Below the pieces are notes generated by a model. That model saw nothing but the letters and a program-made list of their open reading frames with translations. It was not told the origin of the DNA and searched no databases. Below are positions 24,556 to 39,542 of a stretch of 64,000 bases of DNA, one piece after another. Location: positions 47,086,397 through 47,150,396 of the forward strand of contig CM028330.1 in the NCBI GenBank assembly GCA_016647705.1, given 5' to 3'. The position numbers and the translations under genes are program-made. This DNA is from Eucommia ulmoides. Lineage: Eukaryota > Streptophyta > Magnoliopsida > Garryales > Eucommiaceae. Numbering within the stretch: position 1 is the first letter of the stretch; every line of letters begins with the position of its first letter.

Positions 24556-24920
24556 AGATCCTCAATCCATTTGCCTTTTGATTTGTCAAGTCTTATTTTT
24601 AAGTCGAGTAGGATAGTTCGATTGGTGACTTCGACTTTCCTGTTTGCATGGGGATGACTTAGCGAAGCAAAATGTGTACTGATTTCGAGGCCATAGAAGG
24701 ATTCAACAAAGAGGTCATTATCAAACTGGGTGCCATTATCAGACATGATGGCCTTCGGAACGCCGAATCGACAAATCATGCTTTTTCACACGAAGTATTG
24801 AATCTTTTCCTTTGTAATGTGGGCTAAAGGTTCAGCCTCAACCCATTTAGTGAAGTAATCTATGGAAATAACTCGGAATTTTCTTTCTCCGATGCCTTGA
24901 GAGAAGGGCTATAGCAAGTC
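24556..24920 (-). pseudogene. pol: F integrase core fragment
   Basis: From 24920 down, the minus strand encodes the second half of a Ty3/gypsy integrase core. A DYFTKWVEAE segment holds the first catalytic Asp, then ICRFGVPKAIMSDNGTQF the second, and a KVEVTNRTI segment the catalytic Glu, ending in KWIEDLTQ. So the DDE triad is still readable, though a stop lies in the LGPF-like stretch beside element A and another in the short linker before ICRFG. Integrase inserts the cDNA into nuclear DNA. Upstream sequence (WG..) continues at 52424 on the other side of A; downstream continues at 14993 across G1. Confidence 0.9.
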
Positions 24921-27081
24921 TGTTGAACCTAAGGCTTTGATGCACAATTAAATATTGATGTTTTTGGTGGAACCAATTATTTTATTGAGTATTTCAGGTT
25001 TAGAGTCCCATGCATTTGATTAAGAATAAGATTTGATGAAGAAAACATAAAGGGTACAAGATGGACATAATGAGGATATGAAGAATTTTGAAGACGTTGA
25101 AGAAAATAGGTGAAAACAACTATTTACTTATATACTCTTAATGCAACCTGAATTAGGATCACACATAACACTTAAAATGAGAAATGATTTTGATAATTGA
25201 CCTAATTGAAAAATATATTTTAAAGTATAAAAGAGTTATATTTTCAGGTCAATTTGGTCAATCGAGAAAAACAATCGATCAACTGAATCAAACAGTGAGT
25301 TTTGAAGTTAAAACTAAGTCCTACTAATCAAGTCGGCCAACCGAATAAAGAAGGTAGGTCAACAGTTTGAAATAGTAGTTGAAATAGGTAAAGAAGTTAG
25401 CACACTAGCCTAATTGGTCAACCAAATGAAGAGGGTCAATCAACCGTTTGAGTCAATAGATTAAATGGTGGAAAAGTGGAAGACACTGATCCAATTGGTC
25501 AACCGACTGAGCGTGGTCGGTCAACTAACTGGTGTAGTGCCAAGGGCTAATAGGAAGTTGGTGCAGGTCGGTCAACCGAGTAGTATGGATCAACCAACCG
25601 ACTAAATCAGTTGGAATTTTGGCTAATTTGGTTTCTTGGTAAAAAACTATCCGTTTTTTATGATTTCAAAAGAGAGATTTGGGAAATTTGAATATATTTC
25701 AAGTATGAACAACCTATTATATAATTCCTATTGATATGGTCGATATATTTTGGGATTCTCTTAATTTAAATGATTTAATACTTCATATTTCTGTGATTTT
25801 AAATTGAGAATAGTTTTATGGACTTAAATGAGAGATTTAAAAGTTATTTATAAGTGGAATATACCTGAAATGAAAACTAATGATATATGGGGTCTTAGAG
25901 TGTCATTTTATGGTATATCTTTAAAAAACTAGCCGTTAGAGGGCTAGTTATTGGTCTATTAATAGAGACCTATGGGAATTAAACAAAACACATCAAGAAC
26001 AATCAATTTGAGCTTTTATAAGAGTAAGATTTACGATGAGATTTTATGAGAGATTCATTATAAGTTCTTGATCTAAAGCACTTGTTGTTTGGCGTTACCG
26101 ATTTGAGTTCAATTTGCTACACTGTCATTGCCCTTGGTGTTTTCCCGGTGAGATCTATACATACTTTTTAATTCTCTTTAAAGTTTTATTCATATTGATT
26201 GCTTGGCATAGGATTTTTAGAAAATTTGTTTTTCAACTTAAAAGCCTGAAAATCTTTTTAAGCGATTTTTGTCTGTTTATCTGATTATGTGCTAAATTTG
26301 TGCTACCCATATTATTTATTAATGAGATTTGAATTGCCTCACATTGTATTTATCACGTAGTAATTATTCGGGACATTAATTGAGTATATTTGTATTGAGG
26401 TGGTAGAAACTCCATGTGGGGAGAAACTCATATTTTTTTGCATTTGTGAGTTTGAGTGGATCTATGGATTAGACATGTTTGGAACAGTGCCTAGTTAGGG
26501 TTGTTAGGTTTCGATCTTTTTCCTATGAAAAATATCTGATCGTAAACCTATTAAAAAGGTTAGGTTATTCTTTTCCCTTGAAAAAAATTAGGTTTTGATT
26601 CATTTTATAATTGAATTATTTTTGAGTAATTTGTAAAGGTTCATTTTTCCTGTGAAAAGGATTAGTGAGAGAGAGTTAGGTTTATTTTTAGCTTGAAAAA
26701 AGATAGGGTTCATCTTTGACCCGTAGAAATGGTAAAATTGTAAAGATTGATTTTGTGCTTATAAAAGAATCATGAATATTAAGGGTTTGGTTCCTACCTT
26801 GTAAATGAATCAAAGAATTAGTAAATTGAGAAACTCCGTGGAGCTTAAGGGACTAGACGTAGGCAAGATTAGTTTGACTGAACCAAGATAATTTCTTGTG
26901 TGCTGTATTGATTTATTTTCTATCTTGTGTTTGAGTGTGCACTTAGTATTAATCACATATCCGCTGTATATAAAGATAATAATTGATTTAGGAAAATTAA
27001 TTATTTTTGTTTAAGTGTTCGATTGTTAAATTTTTGTAACTAGCCAACTTACGCCCCTCTAGGTAGCTCCGTGGGTTAACA
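24921..27081 (+). mobile_element. A 5' LTR
   Basis: Tips TGTTGAACC and GGTTAACA, 2161 bp. Colinear with the A 3' LTR. Holds several GGTCAACCGA-type motif pairs between about 25250 and 25620, related to the GTCGAC array of family B. Confidence 0.9.
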
Positions 27082-27083
27082 AT

Positions 27084-27095
27084 TGGCATAAGAGC
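27084..27095 (+). promoter_or_regulatory. A primer-binding site
   Basis: TGGCATAAGAGC two bases after the LTR, against TGGTATCAGAGC for initiator tRNA-Met. Two differences, both likely decay. Confidence 0.78.
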
Positions 27096-27139
27096 TGATT
27101 TTAGCTTGATTAGGCTTAATATCCTAGCTAAACACGAGC

Positions 27140-27710
27140 ACATGGATTGCACTGATAGTAATATTGTATGTGAATCTTTTACATGTCTTGATGTTATTAG
27201 TGAATCTTCTATTTGCTCTAATAATTAGGGTTCTAGTGGTTAGAATGGCAAACATTGTGATAATGAGGCTGAAAATAAGCTTATTGAGATGCTGATTGCC
27301 CTTACTTAAATTTTTGGAAAAGAGAATTTGAAACTCGGGTAAAAGATTGCGATTCTTGAAAATAAAAAGTATAGTACCACTAAATCTTTTAAGAAAAATT
27401 ATTTGGACAAGTATTTTCAAACTGCTGAATTTTTAAATGTTTTAATCTGAAATCGATAAGTTGCTTGAAAAAATCAATTTTTCTCGAAGAAGAAAACGAA
27501 GTTTGGAAAAATAATATTTATGATTTTCAACAAAGTGATTTTAAAAAGAAAAATCTTGAAACATTAAATGAGGCCTTGAACATTGAGTTGGATAATGCAA
27601 GGTGTAAGCTCGATATAGCTCGTTTGAAAAATCATTCCGTTAAAAATAATTCTCGAATTCTTAAGAATGATCGTGATTTTATGCATAAGAAAATTTTTGG
27701 TCTACAGGTG
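27140..27710 (+). pseudogene. gag: A gag, N-terminal part (coiled coil)
   Basis: Degenerate Sirevirus-type Gag, the structural protein that packages RNA in virus-like particles. Stops and shifts break the first 300 bp. The frame of 27465-27710 is open and rich in Lys, Glu, Asn and Leu, as in the coiled-coil middle of Sirevirus Gag (ENEVW, LETLNEALNIELDNA). It ends in GLQV at the TSD AGGTG (27706-27710), where B1 was inserted. The reading frame resumes exactly at 44697. The N-terminal Gag region is short compared with intact Sireviruses, so part is deleted. Confidence 0.7.
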
Positions 27711-28139
27711 TGTTGATCCTAAGATTTTGATGGACAATTAAATGTTGATATTTTTGGTGGAACTAACAGTTTGATTAAGTGTTTCAATTTATTAGTTCCA
27801 AATGATGAAGATATGATGACAAAGATGATAAAGGATTAAGAGGTTGAAGAATTTGAAGAATCTAGGGAAAACAACTTAAGTTAAATTTCAACTCTTAATA
27901 TCCTAATTAGAATCACACACGACACAAAAATATTTTTAAATGATTTTTATAAATATGTGTGTTTTTTATAGGATCCTAATTAGTTAAATTGTTTGCTCTT
28001 ATGTGCAATTGAAAAAGAAATATTAATAATTGATTAAAATTGAATTTAAGTATTTAGTAGAGCTAACCGAGAAAATAAATCGGTTAAAAGGGCGAAAACA
28101 TTAATAGAAATGGATTAAAAACGAATTTAGTAGAGATTC

Positions 28140-28400
28140 CAGCATTGACAAGTCGACAGGTAAGTCGACCGGAGCATAGAAGGAAAAGTCTTTGAATCGC
28201 TAAGTCGACAGGTAGGTCGACCAGAGCTTAAATGTGAACTCTCTGAATCGATAAGTCAACTGGGCGGTCGACCTGTGACAAGAAATATAACTCTTTGAAT
28301 CTCTAGGTCGACAGATAGGCACAAAATTTTTGTCTTGGCTACATCCTTAATCAATCGGTCGATAGGTGATCTTGGTTAGTCGACTTATGGGACTGTTTCA
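28140..28400 (+). repeat. GTCGAC-pair array inside LTR B1
   Basis: Four units of about 58 bp of the form GTCGACAGGTAGGTCGACC plus a spacer containing TGAATCG or TGAATCTC. Same array as in B2 and B3. Confidence 0.82.
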
Positions 28401-29100
28401 GGATATTATGGAATTTCAGATTTTATTCTGAAAGTAGCTGTTACTAGCCGTTTTATGGTTAAGATTCACGAGATATTTTAAGGATTTAATGTTATTTGAG
28501 ATATGCAACATATATTATGATATCCTTATAGATTTTCTTCTTTAAGTTTGGATATTTCTCAATTTGGTACATGTAATTCTTTCTATCCTATTTAATTGTG
28601 ATTGAGAAGTATTTGAGGGACTTAATTGAGAAGTTTAAAAGTTATAATTAAGTGATTTGAACCAGGATGAAGTCTTAATGATATAAGGGGTCTATAAGAG
28701 CAATTAAATGTCACAACAAGTAGGAATTAGCCGTTATAGAGCTTATTTTATTCCCATTTATATAGGCCTGCGTTTTTATATTAGAAAGAGAGATAAAGAG
28801 AAATACACTAAGCTTTTCTAAGAGAAATCATATTGAGAATTGTGAGAGCATTTTTAAGAGTTATTCTTGAGAATTATTTGCTGTGAATCATTGCGACTAC
28901 CGAATTTGAAATGACATTACTATAATTATTCTTTCGGTGGATTCCGGGTGAGATATTTTTAAATTACTTTCTATTTAGTATTGCTTTATTATATTTGGAA
29001 TTTGATCTTTAGAAATTATTTTCTGATTTTTTATTGAAAAATATTTTTTGAAATAATTTCTTGAATAAATCTGATTACGTGCTACCAATTTGTTTGTTTA

Positions 29101-29526
29101 TAGGGTTGTTAAGACGTTGAGGGGAACTTCTTCATTGACACGAAGTCACGTATTCCCCCGTTTTACACTCGGGAGAGGTGATGGAAGAGTTTACAAACTG
29201 AGATTATCATATAAGTCGAACGCTGTTAATATAAACTAAAACGAGATCGAACACGTATTCGTAAATGAAACTAATCCCTAGACAACCTATTCTCTCAAAA
29301 CTACCTCAATATAGTATTAGTATAGTTGAATTAGTATTTTTAGTATCAGTATTAAATTAAATTCCATTTTTATCGCCTAGATAAAATTAGGTTATGATAA
29401 TTGTGGTACTCGATAGTAATCTCAATCAATCCCTATGGATACAATACCCGACCAAAAGGTCCATTATACTAAAACTTGATCTGTACGCTTGCGGTGAAAG
29501 TGGCAGTGCATTAATTGCGGCCACCA
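29101..29526 (+). mobile_element. Solo LTR E', inverted part
   Basis: Plus-strand reading of the 3' end of an E-family LTR, with ACACTCGGGAGAGGTGA and CTATGGATACAATACC and the tip GCGGCCACCA. It is the missing end of the E' piece at 43230-44388, separated from it by an inversion. TSD CAAAC follows at 29527-29531 (GTTTG on the other strand). Confidence 0.75.
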
Positions 29527-29659
29527 CAAACCTTTACAAAGATTTTTTTCCAGGCTCAGAATCAACCTTTATAAATTCCTTTTTCAGACTCAGGAATAAC
29601 TTCTACTTTTTATAGGCTCAAGAATAATCTAATCCTTTTTTAAACTAAGGCAAAATATT
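29527..29659 (-). mobile_element. LTR B1, inverted middle part (left of C)
   Basis: Minus-strand equivalent of about 49840-49975 in B2 (GAGCCTGGAAAAAAATC...). Joins 42929-43229 once element C and one ATATT are removed. Confidence 0.8.
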
Positions 29660-32212
<2,553 letters not shown>

Positions 32213-32228
32213 GCTGCCCCTCTTTGTC
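32213..32228 (-). promoter_or_regulatory. C polypurine tract
   Basis: Minus strand GACAAAGAGGGGCAGC directly precedes the LTR start TGTAGACAC. Confidence 0.85.
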
Positions 32229-32329
32229 ATGCGGGTTCCACTTGCTTGACAAAGATAAAAGACCACGTCGTTTTGATCGTCTCATTTTTCAAAGTGAATT
32301 TTTAGTGACAGAACAAACAAAATAAAATG

Positions 32330-32930
32330 ACTCATAACGATACTCATGACGAACAAGTATCCGTTTAGAGGATCGTTTAAAGTGATAAAGAATGACTCAT
32401 GACGATATTCATAACGAACAATTGTTTGTTTAGAGGATTGTTTAGAGTAATAAAAGAATGACTCATGACGATACTCATGACGAACAAGTGTTCATTTAAA
32501 GGATCGTTTAGAGTGATGAATAAAAAAGGACTCATGACAATACTCATGACGAACAAGTGTCCGTCTAAATGATTGTTTAGAGTAATGGAAAAGAGACTCA
32601 TGACGAACAATTGTCCGTTTAGAGGATTGTTTAGAGTGATAGAAAATAAAGAATAACTCATGACGATACTCATGATGAACAATTTTCCGTTTAGACGATT
32701 ATTTAGAGTGACAGAAAATAAATAATTACTCATGACGATAATCATGACGAACAAGTGTCATTTTAGAGGATCGTTTAGAGTAATAAAAGAAAGACTCATG
32801 ACGACACTCATGATGAACAAATGTCAATTTAGAGGATCATTTAGAGTGATAAAAAATAGAGATTCATGACGATACTCATGACGAACAAGTGTCCGTTTAG
32901 AGGATCGTTTAGAGTGATAGAAAATTGATC
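32330..32930 (-). repeat. Nine-unit tandem array in C 3' UTR
   Basis: Nine units of about 60-72 bp, each with CTCATGACGATACTCATGAC, then GAACAA(G/T)TGTCCGTTTAGA and GGATCGTTTAGAGTGA. Unit five lacks one internal CTCATGACGATA copy. The array lies between gag and the 3' LTR, the region known in Ogre elements to be hypervariable and to seed satellite DNA. Confidence 0.9.
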
Positions 32931-34690
32931 AAGCCCTGACTCTCTTGGCTGGGGGGACAAAAGAAATCCAGAGGTATAAAATATGCCCCAGCTTGTGGAA
33001 GGGCAAAAATGAGAGAGCAAAGATACAAAATGTGCCCTAGCATTTGGTTAGGGATGACTCTCGGATGACCGAACTTTTACAGCTTGCCTACGTACCTTAG
33101 TATTACGCCGAGGATCAGGTTTAGCGTAGTTTACTGGACGCCCCTTTTAGGGAAAAACACATAGCTGGATGCTAATTTAGAGTTTCTGAATTTTTAGTAA
33201 TAAGAGTCGGAAGGTAAGAAGTCCTAGTAATAGGGAAATCCAAACTTCCAGTCCCTTTGAGATCCCTGTAACTGGATAAACGAAAAAAATTAGTCTAAAA
33301 AACTTGTTACCTTTGACGACTCACAATTCCGTTCCCCCCTTTCGGCCGTAATTGCTTCAGTTGATGGTGCTTGGATCAGAGCGATATCGTGATATTCTTC
33401 CATTTGATTTTAGAAACTTCTTTTTCCAACTCAGGGCCTGACATGCCTCGGGGTGATTCAATGAGACTTTTTTTTTTTTTTTTTTTCGCTTTTTTTTTTT
33501 TTTACTTCCGATATTTCACTTTTCAACTCATGGGAAGGTCCAACATGCTTCATCAATGTCTCTTTAGCTTGCTCGACTGGATTCTTATCTTTTCGAATTT
33601 CTTGGTAATTTGATGCTTAGGGGTTTTAATACTTCTACTTGCTCTATGTTTTCTCAAGTCCTACAAAACTGATTTTGTCCAAAAAAATGGGCAAATGTCG
33701 AAAATTACTAAAACAAGTACCTTCAATGCCCGATATGATTTTCTATGAGATCTTGAGTCAGATTACAACAGAATACGGTTCCAATACATTTCCAGACCAC
33801 GACCAATGTTTCTTTTCATAAATTCTGATTCCATTCAAATCCATCAAGTTCTAAGCCCTAAAAACATTGTTTGCCCACCAATTTGGACCGAGGCGAAAAA
33901 CTTGAACAAATCAACCTATCTTCTTTCTTTTTTCTTTAAATCTTTTTCACATTTGCAGCAACGCTTCTTGCTTGGTTATCTCACTTTTCATTTTTCCTTT
34001 TCTTTTTTTTGTTCTTTTTTTTTTTCTATATTTTTTTTCAAATAAATTATCGAACTTACAATGGTTTAGGAGCAGCCGAGCTTAAAAATGAATTGGATCT
34101 TCTTTGCGAATTGAGATATTCTTGCAACATTTGAGATTCTATATTGAGATCATTGACCTGGAATGATTGTGTTCCCTTTTCGCCATTAGGTCTGATAGGA
34201 GACGAACCGGGATATTTACACCCGGTTTTATCAAATCATTGAAGGACCACTGGAGATGGTTTGATCAGCTTGCAGCAATATATTAAAGTATCGCTAGGGC
34301 AATGGAACCCAATCTTGATTTTCTAATCTTCTGGTACTCTGAAATTGCTGTCGAATTTGGTCAGGGGGCCTTTTGGGTCTTACCATTGTTCGGCTGAACA
34401 TAACCTTTCTTTGTTGCTATTCTCATTGGATCATGGTCTAACTCTGTATTGAAATAATATACTTGCATCCTCACTCAGTCACATCACATACAACACATGC
34501 AGGCAATTTTAGGTACTTGAAAGGGTAAGATTCAAACATTAAACCATAGTTTTGGATAAAACAATATTGCATTTATTGAAATTTAAAAGCCAATACAGAG
34601 CAAAATCCATTTCCATCCAAAAGACCAACGGGATGGAGAGGTGAGTACACGAAAACGTCCCAATTTTATCAAAACTTCTAGCAAATTGAA
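32931..34690 (-). other. C 3' untranslated region
   Basis: Non-coding. Carries the Ogre-type GCCTACGTACC..AGGATCAGG segment at about 33088-33120 and T-runs at 33469-33503 and 34016-34042. No pol-like frame on either strand. Confidence 0.65.
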
Positions 34691-36239
34691 AGTAAACAAG
34701 AAAATCCAATTTTATAGCCTTTCGATTTTTTAAATCGAGCCTCAGGCACATGACTTACTCCCATCTCCACCAACATTTTGGTAAATATTGACATCACCAC
34801 TCCTTGAAAGTGCATGCTCAGGTAGCGGATTCTGCTGACAGTTTGGTGCACCAGTCTCAAGATTTTTAGGAAGTGTGATGGTTCCCATCCGTATGAACTC
34901 CCGGATCTTGTCCTTTAGCTGAAAGCACTGCTCTGTCGCATGTCCTCTGGTTCCCGTGTGCTATTCACAGAAAATATTTGAAGAAGTTGCTTTACTCCTA
35001 GGTTTAACTTCGTAGAATGGAAGGGGTGTCAGCATCCCCTACTTCAAACAACTCCGGTACAACTTGATGATTGAGACTGGAAAGTCTAGTGGTTCCTTGT
35101 CGTCGTTCCGAAAGTTTTCCCTAATAGCACGAGGTGGATAGCCTGGGTAACATTGGGTACTTAGATTTAAGGTATGGTTGGGAATTTGAGGTGGTACATT
35201 TTGGTTTGGCTAATATTAGGGTATATGGTAAGCGGGTGTTTGGTAGGCTTGAGGGTAGTATTGGGGAGTGTGGTTTTGGTAAGGTGGAGGTGCGTTTTGA
35301 TGGTAGCGGGGATAACTTTGGGAATAGGGTTGGTTTCGGGGGTAATGTTCGTTTTGGCGATTTTGAGGGGAATAATTACGATATTGGTTGTTTTGGTTCG
35401 GGTAGTTTTGGGGATTGTTTTGGCGGAGGGTTTTTTGGGGAGAAATGATGACAGCTACCTCATCTTCTCTTTTCTTTGAAGGGGCTGCCCTCTTTGTGGG
35501 GTCAGGCAAGGCCCCTTCAATCTTTTTGTTCCTTATTTCCTCTTCTATCACCTCGACTTGTTTGATCACATCGCCGAAGGATGTCACTGTTATGTTTGAG
35601 AAATCTTGATAGAACGGTGGCGTATGGATTGACTTAAATATCTCCAACTGAGCTTCCTCGCTCAGCCTAGGGATAACTTTGGCAACTTCCTCCCTCCAGC
35701 GGGCAGTGTACTTTCGGAAGCTTTCATATTTTCTCTTCAGTATCTGGTAAAGGGTATTACGATCTCGCGTGGCATTTTTATTGTATACATATTGTTCACA
35801 GAAGGCCTTTACCAGATCATCGAACGTCTTAATCTACGCCAGGTCTAAGGTTATGTACCAGTTGAGAGTCGGTTCTTTCAATGATCGCTGGAACATCTTC
35901 AGGCAAAGGTCTTCATTCCAAGCATGAACCCCCAACTCCTTCTTGTAGATACTGACATGCCATTCGAGGCGGCTAGTACCGTCATACTTCGTGAACTCCA
36001 GAACTACGAAGTTTTTTTGATACACCACTTGGGGTGGTGCTGACAGCTCCTTGTACGTCGATTTTTTGGATGGATTCTCCATTTTTAGTTCTTCTATGAT
36101 TTTCTCCAATTCTTCCATTTTCAGAACCCAGGCCAGAGGGGGGTCCATCTTCATTTCTATTTGCAGTTTCAATGGCCAGGGCCGGTCGATCAGCATTCGG
36201 ATCGTTCAGCGAAATAATGACCCTCTCTGGGTGGATGAA
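34691..36239 (-). pseudogene. gag: C gag, main part
   Basis: Minus-strand Gag of Ogre/Tat type, continuing from 39543 across LTR D1. Visible in order: IHPERVIISL (about 36230), a LEKIIEELKME coiled segment, FTKYDGTS..WHVSIYKKEL (about 35990-35930), FQRSLKEPTLNWY, then EEIRNKKIEG and a long Gln/Asn/Pro/Tyr-rich tail (35450-35180). A zinc-knuckle-like C..HTGTRGHATEQC lies at about 34970-34930, with a stop replacing one residue. Several frames are used, so it is decayed. Gag forms the particle; nothing downstream supplies enzymes. Confidence 0.85.
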
Positions 36240-39200
36240 TGTAAGACCCTGATCTTCGTCATACGTGTAAATTATAATCACATTTTAAAATGACGGGGTG
36301 GATGGCAATATTAGGGGATAAAGTGCAAAATTTTAAAACATTAAAACTAAGAATGAGTTTAATTAGCATTCTAACTAAAATAATAGGACGGTTTGCAATA
36401 TGAATTGGGTAATTTAAAAAGGTTAGGGGTCAAAATGTAATTTTTCAAAACATGTAAAATGGGAAATGGGTTTAATCTATATCTTAACTTAAAATCAAGG
36501 GCAGGATGATGTAAAGTATTATTAAATTATAACTTTTAGGGTTCAAATTTTAATTTACACAAATATTTAAGTTAGAATGGGTTTAATATATCCAAACCAA
36601 AAACTAAAGGGGGGTAAGTGTAATTACTTTTTTTTTTTTTTTTTTTATAAATATATATATACACACACACATATATGAGGCGGTGGAAAAAAAACGTGAG
36701 GAGGAGGAGAGAACACTTAGCTGGCCTTTTGATCACGTATACACGCATATATATATATATTATATACATATACATACTGATAGAGATAAGGGAGAAGAAT
36801 CCAGAAAACAAGGAAGAGAGAAAGATAGAGAAAGAAGAGAGAACCGAAGGAAGAAGGAAGAGTAGGTCATCGGAGGTTGGTGATCGCCGGTGGTGGGTTG
36901 CGTATCTCGTCCAGGTGTATGTATGGCTGCTGTGTGTGTGGTTTTCTGTCTGTTTCGGTGAGAGCACGTGTGTGTTTCCTATTTTTTCTTTTTGAATGGT
37001 GATGTTGTGTGTGTGTGTTTTGTGTGTGCCGTGTGTGTGTAGGTGATTCCGACGGTGACAGTGGTGTCGTGTTCGTTTCGGTGTGAAGGTGTATGCTTTG
37101 TTTTTTTGTGGACTATCTGTGTTGTTTTGTGTATGTATTTGGTTGACGACGATGTGGGTTTTATTGTGGGAGTGTGTGGTTTGAGCGTCGCCGATGGTGG
37201 AGAGTTAGAGAGAGAAAACTCGTCGGCGGTGGTGTTGCCGTCTGTGTGTGTGTGTGTGTGTTCTGTGCATGATTGTGTGTGTGTGTTCTGTGCATGATTG
37301 TGTGTATGTATTTGGTCGCCGGCAGTGTGGGTTTTGTTGAGGGTGTGTGGTGTGTGGCTCCTCCGGTGGTGTGGGGTGTGTGTGTGCCGTTTGGAAGGAA
37401 AACAGAAACAGGAAAAAGAAGGAAGAGAGAGCAAAAAACGAAAAAAGAAAGAGAGAGGAGGAAGTTGTTGGGGTGTGTGATCACCGTGGGGTGTCGCCGG
37501 CGTGTGTGGGTCGTCGATGATTGCATGGGTGTCTGGCGTGATCGGAGTAAGTGAGCAGCGGTGAGGGCTCGTCAGCGAAAAAAATGGAAACACAAAACAG
37601 GAGAAGAAAACAGAAGCGGGAGAAAAGAAGAAGAAAAAAGAAAATAAAGGGAAACTACACAAACCACCCTACTAAAAAACCAAAATCCAATCTCGCGGCT
37701 AACAGAAAATCCAGGGAAGGTAAAATTTCGAACTCTCTTAATATATGTATATAATTATCTTGTGGCTGATTACAAAACTAATTACTAGTATCAAAAATGT
37801 CGAAATGACTAATAAATAATGAGACCTTTTATATGAACAAAGTTTATATGGTAAACCGTAACGGAGCGATGTTAATTAAATGATAATTTTCCAAAAGAAA
37901 ACGCGGGGAATAGGAAATTACAAAAATTCGGATTTGCATGGCATGGTTAGGTTATTTCTATATAAAATATTAATTTAGGCCCTGTTACTATCAGGTTCGC
38001 AGGCACCGGGGTACCGGTAGAGAATAGGCGGTCAAAGCCTTCGAAAACGAATAATCATGTGAGTGTACTGTCTTCTTGCCAAACTATTTTTATATCTATA
38101 TATGATAGAAAATGGTTGTATTTAAATTAGATGCTTTTAAAAAAAATGAAGTAGATTAAGCAGGTTTTGGGTGAGTTGGTAAAAAGGGATTTTCATTAAA
38201 TTACGTCAGTTTTGGAAGAAAGTTGAAAAGGATTTTCGTCGAACTTGGTGGTTTTAAAAGAGAGTGGAAAATATCTGCTTTTCTAAAAATGCATGGTTTT
38301 CTAAAAGTAAAGGGAAAAAATGGTTTCGTTGAAATTAGACGGTTTTCAAACAAAAGTGAAAAATATGATTTTCGGATTAAATCGGTTTTGGAGATAGATG
38401 TTGATATTATTGATTTGTAGTTTGATGTTGTTGTTATTGTTTTGTCGATGCTGTTGATTTTATCTACTTCGATAGAGCGTTGATTATTTATTGAGTGTAG
38501 TTTGATGATGATATATTGTATTGATAATGTGGTTGATGGTGGACAGAGTTGTTGTTGTTGAGATGGAAATGAGTTGTTATTGTTGAGATGAGTTCGAGAT
38601 TGGTATTGGATTTTCACCCGTCTAGCATAGTCCAGCGGAGCGGTGTTTCACCCGTCTGATATAGTTCAGCGAGTGTTGTTTCACCCGCTTGGCATAGTCC
38701 AGCGGAGCGTTGTTCACCCATCTAGCATAGTCCAGCGGAGCGTTGTTATATCCCGCTAGGAAGGTATATCCTACGGGGTACGGTACCGTTGCAACTCCCG
38801 ATTGTGAGGTTAAAACGATCACATGGCTAGTCGAGGTGTGGTGTAATGTGGTATGGTGTGGTATGGTGTGGAGTGATGTGGTATGGTGATGAGTGGTGTG
38901 GTGTGGTGTTTGAGAGGTAATGTTTTATTGTATTTGGTGTTTTATCATATATGGTGATGTGGTGTTTTATTTTATAATCTTTGGTGTTTTATCATATTAT
39001 CTTTTACTGATGGTTTGGATGGATTTTATATATTTGATATGTATATATAGAGATGATGATTTGGAATGGTAAGAAGAAAGAGTTTTCTTGTGGTATACAA
39101 TTTTTATATTACTGTTCAAAATATATTTGTTTATACGCGTTATGCTTGATCCATTTAAATGTTGTACTATTTAGACAGTATTATTATTATTTAAAAAAAT

Positions 39201-39542
39201 GTTTTACTAAGAAGGCAGTACACTCGCAGGTGAAATAGCTAGGAGTCGGTCCCCTACTGGCACTAGGTCAAATCTGGAGGTGCGATAGAGAAGGAATATC
39301 TCAGGGGTTCTACTTGAAGGGAAACTAAATGAGAGATTTAGGGTTTCGTATTCGTGTTATTAAATATATATTTTTTTTTTTTGTAGGGACTGATGTCCCT
39401 AAATGAGAAAGTGTATATACCTATGATTTGTTCTATGATTGCTTTTTTATTTTGTCATTTATAGTAAGTTGGATATTCAGGTGATGTCGTATCAACGTCA
39501 CGCTGGCCCCACAGTGACGGGTGTTCGGGGTGGGGTGTGACA
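36240..39542. mobile_element. Solo LTR D1, TSD ATGAA
   Basis: Begins TGTAAGACCCTGATC, ends GGGGTGTGACA, 3303 bp, flanked by ATGAA at 36235-36239 and 39543-39547. Removing it and one ATGAA restores the C gag frame (IF-IHPERV). Colinear with D2. Contains an AT microsatellite with a T-run (36629-36670), GT-rich stretches (about 37000-37400) and a minisatellite. It is the innermost and so the youngest insertion of its chain. Confidence 0.93.
38616..38750. repeat. Minisatellite inside LTR D1
   Basis: Four units of about 34 bp with CACCCGTCT..CATAGTCCAGCGGAGCG. Flanks (GGTACGGTACCGTTGCAA) are shared with D2, but the repeat unit is not. Confidence 0.85.

Noticed and set aside
32377-32754. Repetitive 125-codon minus-strand frame with recurring SITLNN and LFVMSIVMS
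   Set aside because: Direct translation of the tandem array; unit lengths that vary and decayed units argue against a selected repeat protein.
32330-32930. Possible CRISPR-like array
   Set aside because: Units are contiguous and similar throughout, with no unique spacers; plant retrotransposon context.
35134-35448. Plus-strand open frame that looks like a glycine-rich protein
   Set aside because: It is the antisense shadow of the Gln/Asn/Pro/Tyr-rich tail of the C gag on the minus strand.
36979-37662. 227-codon minus-strand Thr/His/Pro-rich open frame
   Set aside because: Produced by GT-rich repeats in solo LTR D1; composition follows the repeat, with several overlapping frames open.
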